NCBI GenBank assembly: GCA_022495995.1
Contig: JAFEMH010000527.1
Span: 248,001 to 312,000 of the forward strand
From: Adenophora triphylla var. japonica
Lineage: Eukaryota > Streptophyta > Magnoliopsida > Asterales > Campanulaceae
Direction of reading: 5' to 3'
DNA length: 64,000 bases
The notes under the pieces were generated by a model. That model saw only the letters and a program-made list of their open reading frames with translations, was not told where the DNA came from and did no database searches. Below are positions 42,589 to 54,386 of the stretch, piece after piece; position 1 is the first letter of the stretch, and every line of letters begins with the position of its first letter. Both the position numbers and the translations under genes were made by a program.

Positions 42589-43998
42589 TGAAATTACCCG
42601 GATCCGAGAGGCAGCGGAATCGCGCCCCGGCATCTGGCATTTCCCGCTTTGCAGCGTTTTCGTTGGTGGAGGTGTCTCGCTGTGTTTTGCTTTGTAGAGT
42701 CGCCACGCCGTTTTTATTATTAAGCCCAAAACATTGAAAAAGGGCATCAGTTTAAAAATAATAATAAACTGTTTTTGTGTGATGAGATTTTGAGTTCGGA
42801 GGTCAGGTGACTCCTCGGGAAGAGAATATTAGAATCTTAGAGCTCACCCGAGTCGCCTCGTAAAAACGAGTCTTTCGGTACCCCTTATATTCTTTAACTG
42901 TTGTGTGTGTGTGTGTGCTTTTAAAAATGCATGCTGTATCGGATGTCTACATTGTACACTGCTTTATTGAAATGTATTGAAATAGTGTAGGAAGGAAGCC
43001 TTACCAATGTTGGTTCGTGTCTGTCTTCCGCTGGGGAATAGTGCTTGAGGATGGAATAGTGCTCCGGGACGGACCGGGATTGCTTCGGAAGGAGCCGGTT
43101 GTCTGCGGACAGAGCTTCGGCGTGCCTCGGGATTGTCAAGTGTGCACTCGGGCAGAGTTTAGGCGTGGGTTGGAATCGTTGGTTGGATTCGGGCATAGGT
43201 TCGGCGTGCGTTGGAATCGTCGGTTGGATTCGGGCAGAGGTTCGGCGTGGGCCGGGATCGTTGGTTTGACTCAGAAATAGCCGGGACACCTCAGGAAAGA
43301 CCAGGCAAGGCCTCGGAGTACCACGAGGGGCCTCAGAGTACCTCGAGAGTGCCTCGGGGCAGCGCGGGAGCGTCGCGGGAGCGCTCGGAGAGGCTTCGGA
43401 GCACCACAAGGGAGTCTCGGAAGGCCTCGGAAGGATCCGAAAGGGGCCGGGATTGCCCCGAAGGGTCTTAGAGGGGAGCCTGAAGGCTGGGGGGAGAGGA
43501 GAGAAGAGGGAGGTGTGTTTGAAAATGGGAGGGGGAGCCCTCTATTTATAGTGCCAGAAAAATGCAAAGAGGTCCGTACGGACCTCCTAGGTTATCCAGA
43601 TTTTTAGTTTTCCTCAATTTGAGGGAATATGTGATAATTGTGAATATTCTGGAATGATGGTGTCCCCTGTGCAAAGAGGTCCGTACGGACCATCTTGGCA
43701 TGCAAAGAGGTCCGTACGGACCAACCATGCATGGGGGGTAATGATTTCTCCGGGATTTGAGGGAATCTCGTGGACTTTAAGCGGATTTTGCAATTATGAT
43801 GCAAAGAGGTCCGTACGGACTTCCATGCTTTTCCACATTTTGTAATTGTGATGGCAAGCTAGTTCTCGTCGAGAGCTTTCCAACCATATATGGCACGTCT
43901 CAATCGGAGTTCGTATGAAGGAGTTATGACCTCCGGAAGTTTGCCCCTGGTTTTGTCGTATGCTTGGATGGAGAGCGATCCAGATTGGGGTACTTACA
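42589..43998 (-). repeat. 5' LTR of element A
   Basis: On minus it starts TGTAAGTACCCCAATC and ends GGTAATTTCA beside the PBS, about 1.41 kb. TATAAATA is at 43550-43543 (minus). Upstream of it lie four GTCCGTACGGAC boxes. A simple GT run occurs at 42902-42917. Imperfect GGATTCGGGCA(T/G)AGGTTCGGCGTG repeats lie at 43185-43255 and CCTCGG-rich repeats at 43300-43470. No gene is supported inside. Confidence 0.88.
43572..43820 (-). promoter_or_regulatory. Four palindromic GTCCGTACGGAC boxes in LTR of A
   Basis: Perfect 12-base palindromes at 43572-43583, 43679-43690, 43710-43721 and 43809-43820, each preceded on plus by GCAAAGAG. They lie 22-260 bases upstream of the TATA box on the minus strand, a usual place for LTR enhancers. 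The second and third are 31 bases apart. Confidence 0.65.
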
Positions 43999-46900
43999 GT
44001 ATGTGATGGATTTTTCTTATATTGAGAGGTTTATTTAACCTTAGTTAAATTTGTGTACATCAACAGCTATCAGTTCAGTGTTGAATTGGCACGGTATGGA
44101 ACTTGGTATGGGAGGAAGTATCTTTATGATCCTATCCCGATATTGAATTCTTCAACTGAGGATATACAGGTTGAGTTGAATTGAGTGGAAGAATCATATC
44201 ATTGAGAAAGCCACTTGGGTTTTGAGAATTCGAAATGCTTGAGTAGTATATATGATTATTTGAGCACTCAGGTAAGTATGTTTAAAATTCGGGACAAATT
44301 TTATTTAAGGGGGAGTGAGTGTCACGACCCTGAGTCTGGGCACTAATTTGGCCACGTGTTGAGCACATGGGAGTGGGGTGTATTGGCCTTATATTAAGCT
44401 CTATATGAAATTGTGAATGGTTATGTGTTTATGTGGATAATTTGATAATTTAGATGTTATTAAATTAATTTTAGTTATATAATGTCTAAAAGAGATAAAT
44501 GGGAAATTGTATAGTAAAATGATGATATTTGAAATTTGAAATGAAAGTGTTATAAAAAGCCTTGAGGTGCTTATGTGTAAAAATAAGTATAAGGTAGTGG
44601 TTTGTAGTTGTTTGAAACCTCGAGGAGCAAGAATGTAAAATGGCTATATAAATATCATCCTAAGCTTCTCCAAGAAGCTTATTTGCTTCCTGAGTTCTTC
44701 TCCATTCTTCTACGTTCTAGAAAAGGTATAAACCCTAGCTTATCTTCCTAAAATCCCAAAAATTCAACCTTTAATCCGTTGTGAATTCCGACTTCAAATT
44801 ATTGCTAAGGGAGTTGAATAGAGCAAGAAGAGCCGATCATATCTTACTTTTATTTTGATACAATTTGGTAAGTTGTTATAATTCTTTAAAATAACTCTTC
44901 ATCATATCTATTATGATGCTATTATGATGTTGTGAATCAGTTTGGTAAAGGTTGGATCATTCACTTGGGGTTTGGAATGAAAAGAAAATAAGTGGTTGAA
45001 GAAACATGTTAAAAGGTGATATAATGGGTTGAATGGAATGGGGAACATGTTATAGATATGTTATGGGGTATGAAGGGGGTATATTATAGTCTAAAACATG
45101 TTTATGTACTGTTATGGGATGACCTTGCAGTAGCTGAATGGAACTTGTAGTTGTTGTTTGGTTGCTGCTGATGTTGCAGCAAGAATATCAGTTTCTGGGC
45201 TTGGGCATGACTCGTGCCCTGAAGCATGAGTCATGACCATGATGTGTGAAGTCGTGCGACACTTAATGCCTGATGGGGACAATTCGTGACCAACCTGGGA
45301 CAACAATTTCTGATGGGGGTGCAATAGGGCACGAGTCGTGCCCTACCCTGCAGTCCTTGAACAATTTTCTAAGCTTTAAACACCTAGTCTACGTAGTATA
45401 TAACTGAGCACTCTTCAACCATGATTCTAATACAACTTTAGTACTACACTATGGAATTTTAAATGGTCCAAATGGATAATGAGAAAGGCGTTAAATATTG
45501 TCCTAAAAAGGGTTGAAAGGCAATTATGAAACTTGAACCAAAGTTCGTAAAACTTGGTATTGGAACTTGGAACCTTTAGAGAAGGTGTTTAATGTTGTAT
45601 GATGAATGCGTAGGGCTACTTATATGATATTGTACCCTTACGTGGTGACCTGTATAGGGTTATTTGTTCTTATAGTGCATAACTATATAGTGCACTACTT
45701 CATTGGTTTGGGCAGGAGTGTCAATACCCTGTTACTGAATTACACATTGTGTATTGAATATGTAGGCCTCGTATGTGATACATGGTGCCTTACGTGGTTA
45801 TATTTACCTGGTTGTTGGTTCAAATAATGTGTAAAAGGTGTAATACACTAATTGCTTGGTTGGAACATTTATAGGAAGTGTTCAACATTATGACATGAGT
45901 ACGTAGGGCTACTTACATTATATTGTACCCCTATATGGTTACCTATAGGTTGTTATATGTTTAGACAGTGCGTGAAATATATGTTGCACTGCATTATGGG
46001 ATTGAGCATGGATATGTAGGGCTTATATTTAATTCATTGTGCCCCTCTGTGAGTGCATATTCATGGTGGATTGTGCACATAGTGTTTAAATACGTGTTGC
46101 AATGTTTCAATTGTTGAGCATGAGTATTAATACCATGTCATTAGATTGTTGTTATTCAATAGTGTTGAAATATATGTGCACTATTGTGATTGGTTTAACA
46201 TGAGTTGCAGTACCATGTTATATATATATATATGTGTTGATGTCCCATGGGGTGGACTTAATTTCAAGTATCTGTTATGTGCTTGAATGTTGTTGTATCA
46301 GCTGAGCCTTGGGGGTATAGGGAATACGATCACTTATGAGAAGATATTTCATAAGGTGCTTGGATTTCCTTATACTTGTGACCATTCACCCCCTTCTGTG
46401 GCCACGGAGTGGGGGTACAGCTTCTATGGATAGGTATGAACCGTTCACAAGATAGTGTGGTAGCTTATATGGAACTCTGCAAGGGGTCGTATAAGATGTG
46501 GATATGCACCAGCAGTTCATAAAATGAGAGGAGTATAACTCCCACCGTATTACTACATATGACTTAGATGAGAAAGGTAAAGAGAAGGTAACGGAATGTG
46601 TTTACCGCTTTACTAATGTGATATGGAGCAACCTATTTATGTGTTGCATATTAGTTGAGCAACCTGTGTGTGTTGCATATTATATGAGCAACCTATTGAT
46701 GTGATGCATATTAGTTGAGCAACATGTGTGTGTTGCATATTATATGAGCAACCTGTTTATGTGTTGCCTATTGTAGGACTTGCTGGTCAGGCAGAAAAGG
46801 TAACGTAAAATGTTTACTGTTTACCAATGTGATTGTGAGCAACCTGTTATGTGTTGCATATTGTATGGCATATTGTTGCTTACATAATAGCTTATTGAGA

Positions 46901-47359
46901 TTTATTCTCACCCCTTCTCCCTTTACTGTTTTAGATTCAGCTGAGACAGGTGGACCATACCGATGAGGCCGGGAAGGAGTTTGGATCGTATTTTGGGTTG
47001 TCAGGGTATGTATATATTTGTGTGGGAGTTGGGTGTAGTTGTGGTTATTTTATACTGGGAAACTGTTATAAAACATTTTCAGTATGTTATGTTGTAATTA
47101 ATCTTAGGATTAGTTTGTTTTAAAGTTGGCTTGTGTAAGCCGTTAAAGTTGTAGTACTTGTAAATTATACAGGTTATAACTGGTAGAAACAGGTTTTTAT
47201 ATCACCTCCAGGTAGAGAGGTTATTTTGAAATTGTTTTGAAAATGGGTGGTTATACTTTTCAAGTTAATATAAAGAATAGATTTTTTTAAAAAGGGTATT
47301 TTGGGACCCTCCATCCTGGGGCACGAGTTTTAGGTTCCGGGAGTTGGGAGGAGCCCATA
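43999..47359 (+). mobile_element. Chromovirus-like gypsy element, 3' end and LTR
   Basis: The first 320 bases (43999-44319) read like the decayed end of a chromovirus pol: EKATW followed by short words, then AAATTCGGGACAAATTTTAT and AAGGGGGAG, the usual sequence just before a Tekay/Del-type LTR. The LTR begins TGTCACGACCCTGAG at 44320. The rest of the element is missing, cut by the LTR of A at 43998. Confidence 0.7.
44320..47359 (+). repeat. Chromovirus LTR, ~3.0 kb
   Basis: Begins TGTCACGACCC after a purine tract and ends GGAGTTGGGAGGAGCCCATA, by alignment with the copy at 54387-57214. TATATAAATA lies at 44645-44654. The palindromes CATGA-G-TCATG (45225-45235) and GGGCACGA-G-TCGTGCCC (45327-45343) are notable. 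A ~31-base repeat GAGCAACCTGTTTATGTGTT GCATATT occurs about five times at 46624-46765 and again near 46836. No reading frame in it looks like a gene. Confidence 0.82.
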
Positions 47360-48595
47360 TCCCTTCTACCGGGATTCCTACGATTATCCATCCAACTACG
47401 ATCTTCTCCAGACATAATTAACTCCTGCATTTCATAATTTATTAACAATTTAGATGTAATTAACGCATTACCATTCCCTAAATTTGAATTATAAACTTAA
47501 AAGCAATAAGACACTTCATTTAGGTTTATAATTGGAGTTGGCTTCTATTCCATCCCGAAATGCACGATTATATTAATTGAAAATATCACTTTGTCTACTA
47601 GCTTTATAATCAAAAATCAAGAAATTTCGACAGCATAACCCCATGGTCTCCAAGTGCACGACGTAGACTAGATCAATCAAACACTATCGATTAGAATCGA
47701 CAGTATGTAATCAACCATATCTAGTATACACTCAGAGAACAATAGGAATGCAACCAAAATATCTCAACTATCGACTATTCAAGCAATTTTAATAGACAAA
47801 GATGATATTTACAAAATCATATAATCGTGTATTTCAAGACTGTCCACACGGACAATTTAAGAATCGATGACTACATGTTGACCTCAACATGATAAGTTAA
47901 AGATTCTTAAACGGGTTTCTAAGCTTTTGTGTTGGACACAACCGTCACAACGTTACGTCGTAACATGACTTTTTATTCATTATCGTAAAATGCATAGCAT
48001 AATTTTACAATAATGAATTAACATACACATCTATCACATTTTTTAAATTATTAATATTTTGAATAATTTTAAAATTTAAAATTTAATTCTTTGTTGTAAA
48101 ATATATAATTTTACAATGATGAATTAACATTTATACACATCTACTTTTTTAAATAGTTAACATTTAAATAATAAATTTACTTTAATATTTATTATCATTT
48201 TCCATTAACTTTTTTAATTGATCCGTGTCTTACAACAAACACCCTTAATTAATGATCTAAATAAGGGTGGATGTGAGAGAAGTTGCTATACTCCAAACCA
48301 CTTTAAAAATTTTCGTGTTTTTATCTCAACCTTGCCCACACATTCAAAATATTATTCCTAGTTACCTTACATCTGTTTCAAACCTAATTATCGTCTTAAA
48401 GGTTAAATAATTGTTTATATCAAGAATTCAAGATTTTAATTCAATTGGTGATATAATATGCAGGAATTTGCAAGTTGTTCCAATAATGATTAATTTATTT
48501 CAGTTTTTGAAAAGTACCTAATGCTACTTCAGTTATTTCGGTGGTCGACGTCCCTCTTGAGGTCCTTATACACAATCAAAACAAACAAACAACAT
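47360..48595. other. AT-rich spacer without recognised features
   Basis: I see no gene. Between 47940 and 48200 there are imperfect repeats of TAATGAATTAACAT(AC)ACACATCTA with poly-A/T runs. The remainder is unique AT-rich sequence. It separates the chromovirus LTR from the MITE. Confidence 0.5.
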
Positions 48596-48597
48596 AC

Positions 48598-48878
48598 TCC
48601 CTCCGTCCCACCTTAGTGTAGACTAAGGTGGTGGGCACAATAACTAAGGAATATTATTAAGATAATGAAAATGTGTGGTAGAAAATGAAGAGAGAGAATG
48701 AGTGGAGTGAATAGTAGGTTGGTTGAATAAATTGTATGGTGAAAAATGAAGAGAGAGAATGAGTGGGTGGGGTAGGGAAAATAAAAAATAATAAAAAACT
48801 TTCTAATTTTGGCAGTCTACACTAAGGTGGAACGGACGAAAATGGAAAGAAGTCTACACTAAGGTGGGACGGAGGGAG
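48598..48878. mobile_element. Stowaway-type MITE 1
   Basis: Terminal inverted repeats CTCCCTCCGTCCCACCTTAG and CTAAGGTGGGACGGAGGGAG pair perfectly at the ends and continue to TGTAGAC/GTCTACA, with TA on both sides (48596-48597, 48879-48880). Length is 281 bp with no ORF. The interior has AGAGAGAGAATGAGTGG twice. These traits fit Stowaway MITEs mobilised by Tc1/mariner transposases. Confidence 0.93.
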
Positions 48879-48886
48879 TATATTAC

Positions 48887-50213
48887 TGATGGATAAAATC
48901 CTCGTGTAATAAAAATTCCTCGCAAGTACAAGTACCGAGGTAGCAGTGTACAAGTAAGACTCAAACCACAGAGATTTGTCTGTGAACAATTTGATTTAGT
49001 TAGTGTAAAAAGTAACCAAGGGGGGGTTTGATTTGATTGATTAAACTAGAATAACAAAGAAATTAAACTAATGAAAATAAAACAGATAATGAGATCAGGA
49101 TTGACAAGGATTCACGGATTGGGTTTCACAACTATCTCATTCCTATGATGATTTATAAAAACAATTACTAATCTTGTTCAAGAAATCGTTCACTTTAATA
49201 AGAGTTGGGACGGTTAGATGGCCGTTACAATCCTATTATTACTTCAATGTGATGTTTTCCGCAAGGTCTACAAAACATACAAGTAATACATTAAAAACCA
49301 AGGAACAAATGATTTTAGATCCTTTTGATTTCCGCTAGGTCTTCAATTAGATCTATTCAATGGAATCTAGGTCAATGTAAAAACTATTCACGCAAGTGCA
49401 ATAATTTAAACCCTAATAATTTAAAGACCAACAATATCAATCTATATTGTTGAAGTCTAAAAACGAAATAAGCAAATTCCATTGAATAAGAACAAGAAAA
49501 GTGTGGGAAGAATTAAAACATTGCTAGCATAGAAATTTAATAGTCGTTACATCCAATCCGCGAAAAAGGAATTTAGCTACTCATAATCCGAATAATTACA
49601 AGAATAAAATCAAAAATCATAAACCTCGAATTGAATCATGGAACAACGGAATCCTATTGCTATGTTCTGGAAAATCAAGCATTCAACCTAAAAAAAGAAT
49701 ATCACAAAAACCAAGTCCTATTTTTTATAAACACCTAGGTTACAAACACGTGAGACAAAGCCGTTCAATCCATGCCCAATCCAGGCCCAATTCGCCAGAA
49801 TCTGGCCGCAAACCGTGAAGATATCCGGCCGCAGAGCGCCCCCCGATCCGTCCGCAATCCGCCTGGCCACCACTTGGGCGGTTGCCCGTTTCTCCACCGG
49901 CGGTCGCCCACGTGTACAGCCGAGATTCCTTTGCGGGTGGTCGCCCAGCTACTCACCGGCGGTCGCTCGCTTCTTCAGCGTCCAAAATACGGCCAGGGCT
50001 TCCTTTCATTTCCATCGGCAGCCCCTGCTTTTACATAGTATTACAATTTAGCCACTGAACTTATAAACAAGCTTGCAACCTCCATTTTCTGGTAAATTTC
50101 ACATCAACCCTTGCACTTTCAAGACACTAACAAAACACATTAAATTACCAAGGTTTCGAACAGAAAATAAGCTTAGGAACATATCTTTTGGATGGGTAAA
50201 ACCACATCCATTA
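48887..50213 (-). repeat. 3' LTR of Athila-type element
   Basis: Plus-strand start TGATGGATAAAATCC matches the other LTR. The end reads ACATCCATTA where the partner has ACATCCATCA, so the first bases on minus are TAATGG instead of TGATGG. Length is 1327 bp. The GGCGGTCGC word occurs twice (49900-49970). On minus the preceding sequence is GGTAAGTTTGGGGGTATT, the typical Athila purine tract. Confidence 0.93.
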
Positions 50214-51607
50214 AATACCCCCAAACTTACCTTTTGTTCGTCCTCGAGTAAAATAAAATAACCAAACAAAATAAAAAACTACCCTAACAAATAAAAACCA
50301 TCAACAGGAATTATTTTTGATATGTTCTCAATATATATAAGGATGTCGGCCAAACAAGTCTCAGTTCCTCACATAATATGCTAAACAAGTGTCAATAAGA
50401 AAATGCAATTACAATTACATTAAAATGCATCTAACCCACAATTTTCCACCTCGGTCTGAATGATGAATGAAATATGGGAGATCATGATCAACAAGATAAT
50501 ATTTTTTATAAGTTCACTAAGCCATGCCCTACATTACAGATGACAAATAATTCAATTTACAAGGATACTCATATGCATGATTACGCACTTGTCAACCCGA
50601 TTACTCAAGATTGAACAAAAATTATGGCTTCAAGATAAGTCCACAAGAATTGTGGGGCCAGGTTCACGGGTTCAAACGAAGGAATGGACATACAAATACA
50701 AGAATGTGAAACTAAATGTTTTCAATTGCATGTTACTTCTTCCTGAATTTCAGCTTTCCGCTCACCTTTGTTTCCCCAATGCTTCAACCCACAAACTAGA
50801 ACTTTCTTTATACTTTATACATGTGGAGTTGAGAGCATTCACTCACTCAATATATGTCTCTTATCAATCATACTTCACAGAAATAAGGGGCAATTGGAAT
50901 ATTAATTTTTTTTTTTTGAATTGAACTTGAACTTGAACTCTTTTTTGTTCTTGCCCCCTTTTGTACAATACAAATCCACTTCACAATTTTTTACCTTCCT
51001 CACTCATTCCCTTAATTTCCCTATGTAACCCCCAAACTTATCTTTTCTAATTCCACATTCTTGCAAAAGTAGGATAAACCTATTCTAGGTGTCAAGGGTT
51101 AGGGAGTAGGCATCAAATGAAGGCGAATGGTGGTCTAGATGTTCCATTCTTTCTAAAAGGATCAAAGTGGGATCAAGTGACATTTCATATATACACGGTG
51201 ATGAGAAAGTCGAAGGCTCACAAGAGGGTTATCAAAGAAATAAAAGCCATAAATATCAATTATTCTATTGATGTGTTATTGACAAGCATGCAATCATGTT
51301 CTTCTAAGAACCCTGAGAATGTCAAATTGAACCCATAAAGGACACCTAAATTAATGACCATGATCAAGAAATATGATGGAAGTGAACGGTGGTGCAATTG
51401 TGTTTTACATGTATTAATGCAATTCTAATTAACAAATTTAAATTGGCACGAACTAGCACAAATCAATCACAATCCCTCAAATCATCACTTACATTGGCGA
51501 ACTTCCTAATATATAATGAGAACAAAATTTTAAAATTTTTCATAAAAACCAAAAGATACAAAAGATAGATATCTGTCCCCAAACTTAAAACATGCTATGT
51601 CCTCATA
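50214..51607 (-). other. 3' untranslated region of Athila-type element
   Basis: AT-rich, with no supported gene; the open stretch 50577-50924 lacks any family trait. The minus strand has two TAAGTTTGGGG-like words (near 50220 and 51590) which are characteristic of Athila 3' regions. A poly-T run is at 50908-50918. Confidence 0.7.
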
Positions 51608-52240
51608 TCAAAGAGAACGAAAACATGCCTTGGGTTTAAAGGAGATATGACACAATAAAACAAATAAAACCAAGAAAATAAACTTACCACCTTGGGTTGC
51701 CTCCCAATTAGCACATTTGGTTAAGATTGTTAGCCCAACCGTTGCTCCCAATAACATGGGATTTGAGGTCGCCACATTCTCTTTGGCCTTAGCTTTCCTT
51801 CCCTTGGCCCACCTAGCACATTCCAGGGCACAAACGCCCACAACTTTCCACACAAACTTACCCTTGTCTACAAGCTCGGGTGGAGCCCAAGGGATTTTCG
51901 AAACCTTTTTCTTTTTCATTTTCTTTTCCTTCATTTTCTTTTTCTTGGGGACCTCTCCCCCAAACTCATTCGCTGCCTTATTCTTATCACAATCAATCAA
52001 CTCATCTTCCTCCACAACATCATAAGATCTGTTATCCTGAACACACATCTTGGTAAAGAAAGTGTCAGAAATATCAAGAAAACAACATTCTTCAATTTTA
52101 GCACATGAGTCAATGGTGTCAGATTTTAGAGGGAAGAAAGGTTTTAATGGGGACACCGACCCCTTGTGGGATCGGCCTATGGGGTGATATGGGCCATCAC
52201 AAGAACGAAGATTATCGGCCTTGTTTTTCACGGCACACAA
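51608..52240 (-). pseudogene. Unrecognised reading frame after protease, Athila-type element
   Basis: A 210-residue frame with no ATG-proximal context of its own. It has a Lys-rich stretch (KKKKMKEKKMKKKK) near the middle, WAPPELVDKGKFVWKVVGV, and NPMLLGATVGLTIL, ending in a hydrophobic segment FIFLVLFVLLCHISF. Upstream the minus strand has HPMDDDSSFHF directly after the protease, as in other Athila polyproteins, then a frame change. I cannot assign a function; it occupies the place where pol should be. Confidence 0.45.
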
Positions 52241-52380
52241 GTGGAACCCGCATTATCCCTAGATTTATCACCGTCATTCAACAACACTTCACAATCATCA
52301 CTCTTACTAACATGCCATAAATTCTCATTCACTTCTACCCTATCAATGAAATGAAAAGAACTGTCATCATCCATAGGGTG

Positions 52381-52848
52381 TTACATGTCATCAAACACAG
52401 ATATGTCAATTTTTTCGCCAGCTACAGTCATAGAAAGTTTGCCATCCCCCACATTAATAATAGTGTTGGTCGTCGCCACGAAAGGTCTCCCAAGTAATAT
52501 GGGTGAATCACGGCGACTTCCTTCACTTCTTGGCATCTCATGTACCACAAAATCAACAGGCACAATGATTGAATTTACCTGAACTAAAACATCATTCACA
52601 ATGTCCACATGTCTTTTAATGGACCGATCCGCAAGTTGTAGGGTCATTGTGGTGGGTTTTAATTCGGGTAAACCCAACTCCTCATACAAATAATAGGGCA
52701 TCAAATTAATGATAGCTCCAAGATTCAACATAGCTTTCACCCTCTTGGACTCCCCCATAGTAATAGAAATGAGAAAGCTTCCGGGATCTTTCAATTTGGG
52801 TGAAAGACTATGTTGTACCACAACACTAGCATTCTCACTCATCAACAC
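52381..52848 (-). pseudogene. Athila-type retropepsin with mutated active site
   Basis: Motifs LKDPGSFLISITMG, INLMPYYLYEELGL, TMTLQLADRSIK, VDFVVHEM and SPILLGRPFVATT follow in retropepsin order. The active-site word, normally Asp-Leu-Gly, is Asn-Leu-Gly (LNLGA at residues ~42-46), so the catalytic Asp is lost. The frame ends VFDDM then TAA where relatives read on into HPMDDD. It is joined to gag by a shift in a seven-T run at 52921-52927. Confidence 0.88.
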
Positions 52849-52981
52849 TTCCTCATTTGTCCCATGCCTATGTTCCTTGGAATTTGATTCTTTGAAAAAC
52901 TTGAAATAAGCAGGAATGTTTTTTTATCACATTAAGTAAAGGGATATTGATGTTCACCTTAGAAAACATGTCCATCAAATC

Positions 52982-54360
52982 CTACATTTGATTATCCAAT
53001 TTATGTCTTAAAAACCTTCCGAAAAATGGTACAAAAGGTACAAATGGCTTGGGGGTTGGAGAATCAACTTTAGAATTTTCCCCCAACTCATTTGTACTCT
53101 TTTCACTCACATCATTATTACTATCTACAACAGGAGGTGAAGGAGAAGATGAAGATGAATTTACCTCAATACCTACCTTTTTGCCACCTCTCAATGTAAA
53201 GATGGCCTTGGCTTGTTGCCCCTGACTGGGGAATGTACCAGGTTTATGTCCATGTAAAGCCTCTGCCAATTGACCTATTTGGGCCTCAATCTTTTTCATG
53301 GCTGCCTTCTGATTATTGGTCAGCTGTTGGTGGTCAGCCTTCATTCGATCCATAGCCTCTTCCCAAGGCTCTTTCTTTCTCTCATATGGTCCCGGTGGTG
53401 GTGGACGATGGAGAGGCTTATTCTTCGGTTGATTGCCTCCCCAAGAGAAATTAGGGTGCTTCCCCCACCCAGGATTGTATGTCTGAAAGAATGGATTGTT
53501 CTGTAGGAACCTCTGCATATATGCGTGCATCACCTGTACCTGCTCAGAATCATACAAAGAGGGACTAGTGGTGGGGCAAACTTCATAGGAATGAGTGTTA
53601 GAACCACAAGTAACATAACCATCATGTGCTACATTACCAATAGATGACACATTAGATGCAACATTAGAAGTACTACTCATAGCCAACTTATCAAAAAATT
53701 TATTTAGAAGTGCAAATTATTTTGTGATCTCATAACTCATCCCTATTCCATTCACACTATTTGTTTTACCCCTTGACCCATTTTGTTGAGAATTAGATGC
53801 TAGCCTCTCAAATAAGGCTTGGGTCTCCTCAGCAGTTTTGGCTCCTAAAGAACCTCCAATTGCATTGTCAACCATAGCCTGATCAGCTTGTGTCAACCCA
53901 CCATAAAAAGTTTGATGCAATAAAGGTTGAGAAAAATTGTGGTGGGGACATTGCACCAAAAGCATTTTAAACATGTCCCATGCTTCATGAAATGCCTCAA
54001 ATGAGTCTTGTGTGAACCCTATGATTTTATGTTTAAAAGTGGCTAGCATAGCATGTGGAAAGTATTTTATCAAAAATATATCATGTAATTCATCCCAAGT
54101 ATTAATGCTCCTAGGTCGGAGCAACATTAACCACTTCTTAGCATTGTCTCTCAAAGCAAAGGGAAAACACTTACGTCTTAGGTGCTCATCGGTCACACCC
54201 TCTCTCAATGGAAATCATGACACTATCATCATATATTCCCTCAAAAAATTCAAAGAGTCCTCATATGGGAGGCTATGAAATTGAGGGATCATGTTGAAAA
54301 GATGGCCTTTGACCACATAGATTTTTGTTGCATCAGTTAATAAAATGCACGACATAGATG
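52982..54360 (-). pseudogene. Athila-type gag
   Basis: The first part (to 53717) contains FNMIPQFHSLPYEDSLNFLR, KCFPFALRDNAKKWLMLL, DIFLIKYFP and FYGGLTQADQAMVDNAIGG, standard Athila capsid motifs. In-frame stops are TGA at about 54221 and TAA at 53719-53717; the same frame continues in 53686-52982. That part has a cysteine pair (TCGSNTHSYEVCP), NPGWGKHPNFSWGG and a Gln-rich region. It ends in a Pro-rich FVPFVPFFGRF. The 5' part is cut from its leader by the solo LTR at 54387. Confidence 0.88.
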
Positions 54361-54386
54361 TGTCAACCCTAGGCCTAGAGAAAATA

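Larger units (their letters stand above)
39011..43998 (-). mobile_element. Tat-lineage gypsy element A, 5' LTR, leader and gag
   Basis: Minus-strand order is LTR (43998-42589), PBS (42586-42569), leader, gag (41377 onward). The gag frame is cut at 39010 by the end of element C. The rest of this element is taken to be the pol at 6947-10322. Its outer neighbour at 43999 is a chromovirus fragment, which may be the sequence A inserted into. Confidence 0.85.

Noticed and set aside
10347..43998. Treating the LTRs at 10347-12544 and 42589-43998 as the pair of one element
   Set aside because: They are related but too different in sequence and internal repeats, and the LTR at 10347 cuts a pol frame; two elements fit better, though one highly diverged element cannot be excluded.
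45606..45827. 73-residue plus-strand ORF with hydrophobic content
   Set aside because: Lies inside the chromovirus LTR, and the homologous LTR copy at 54387 does not preserve it.
50577..50924. 115-residue plus-strand ORF
   Set aside because: Antisense to the Athila 3' region, with no motif and no neighbouring promoter-like or splice features.
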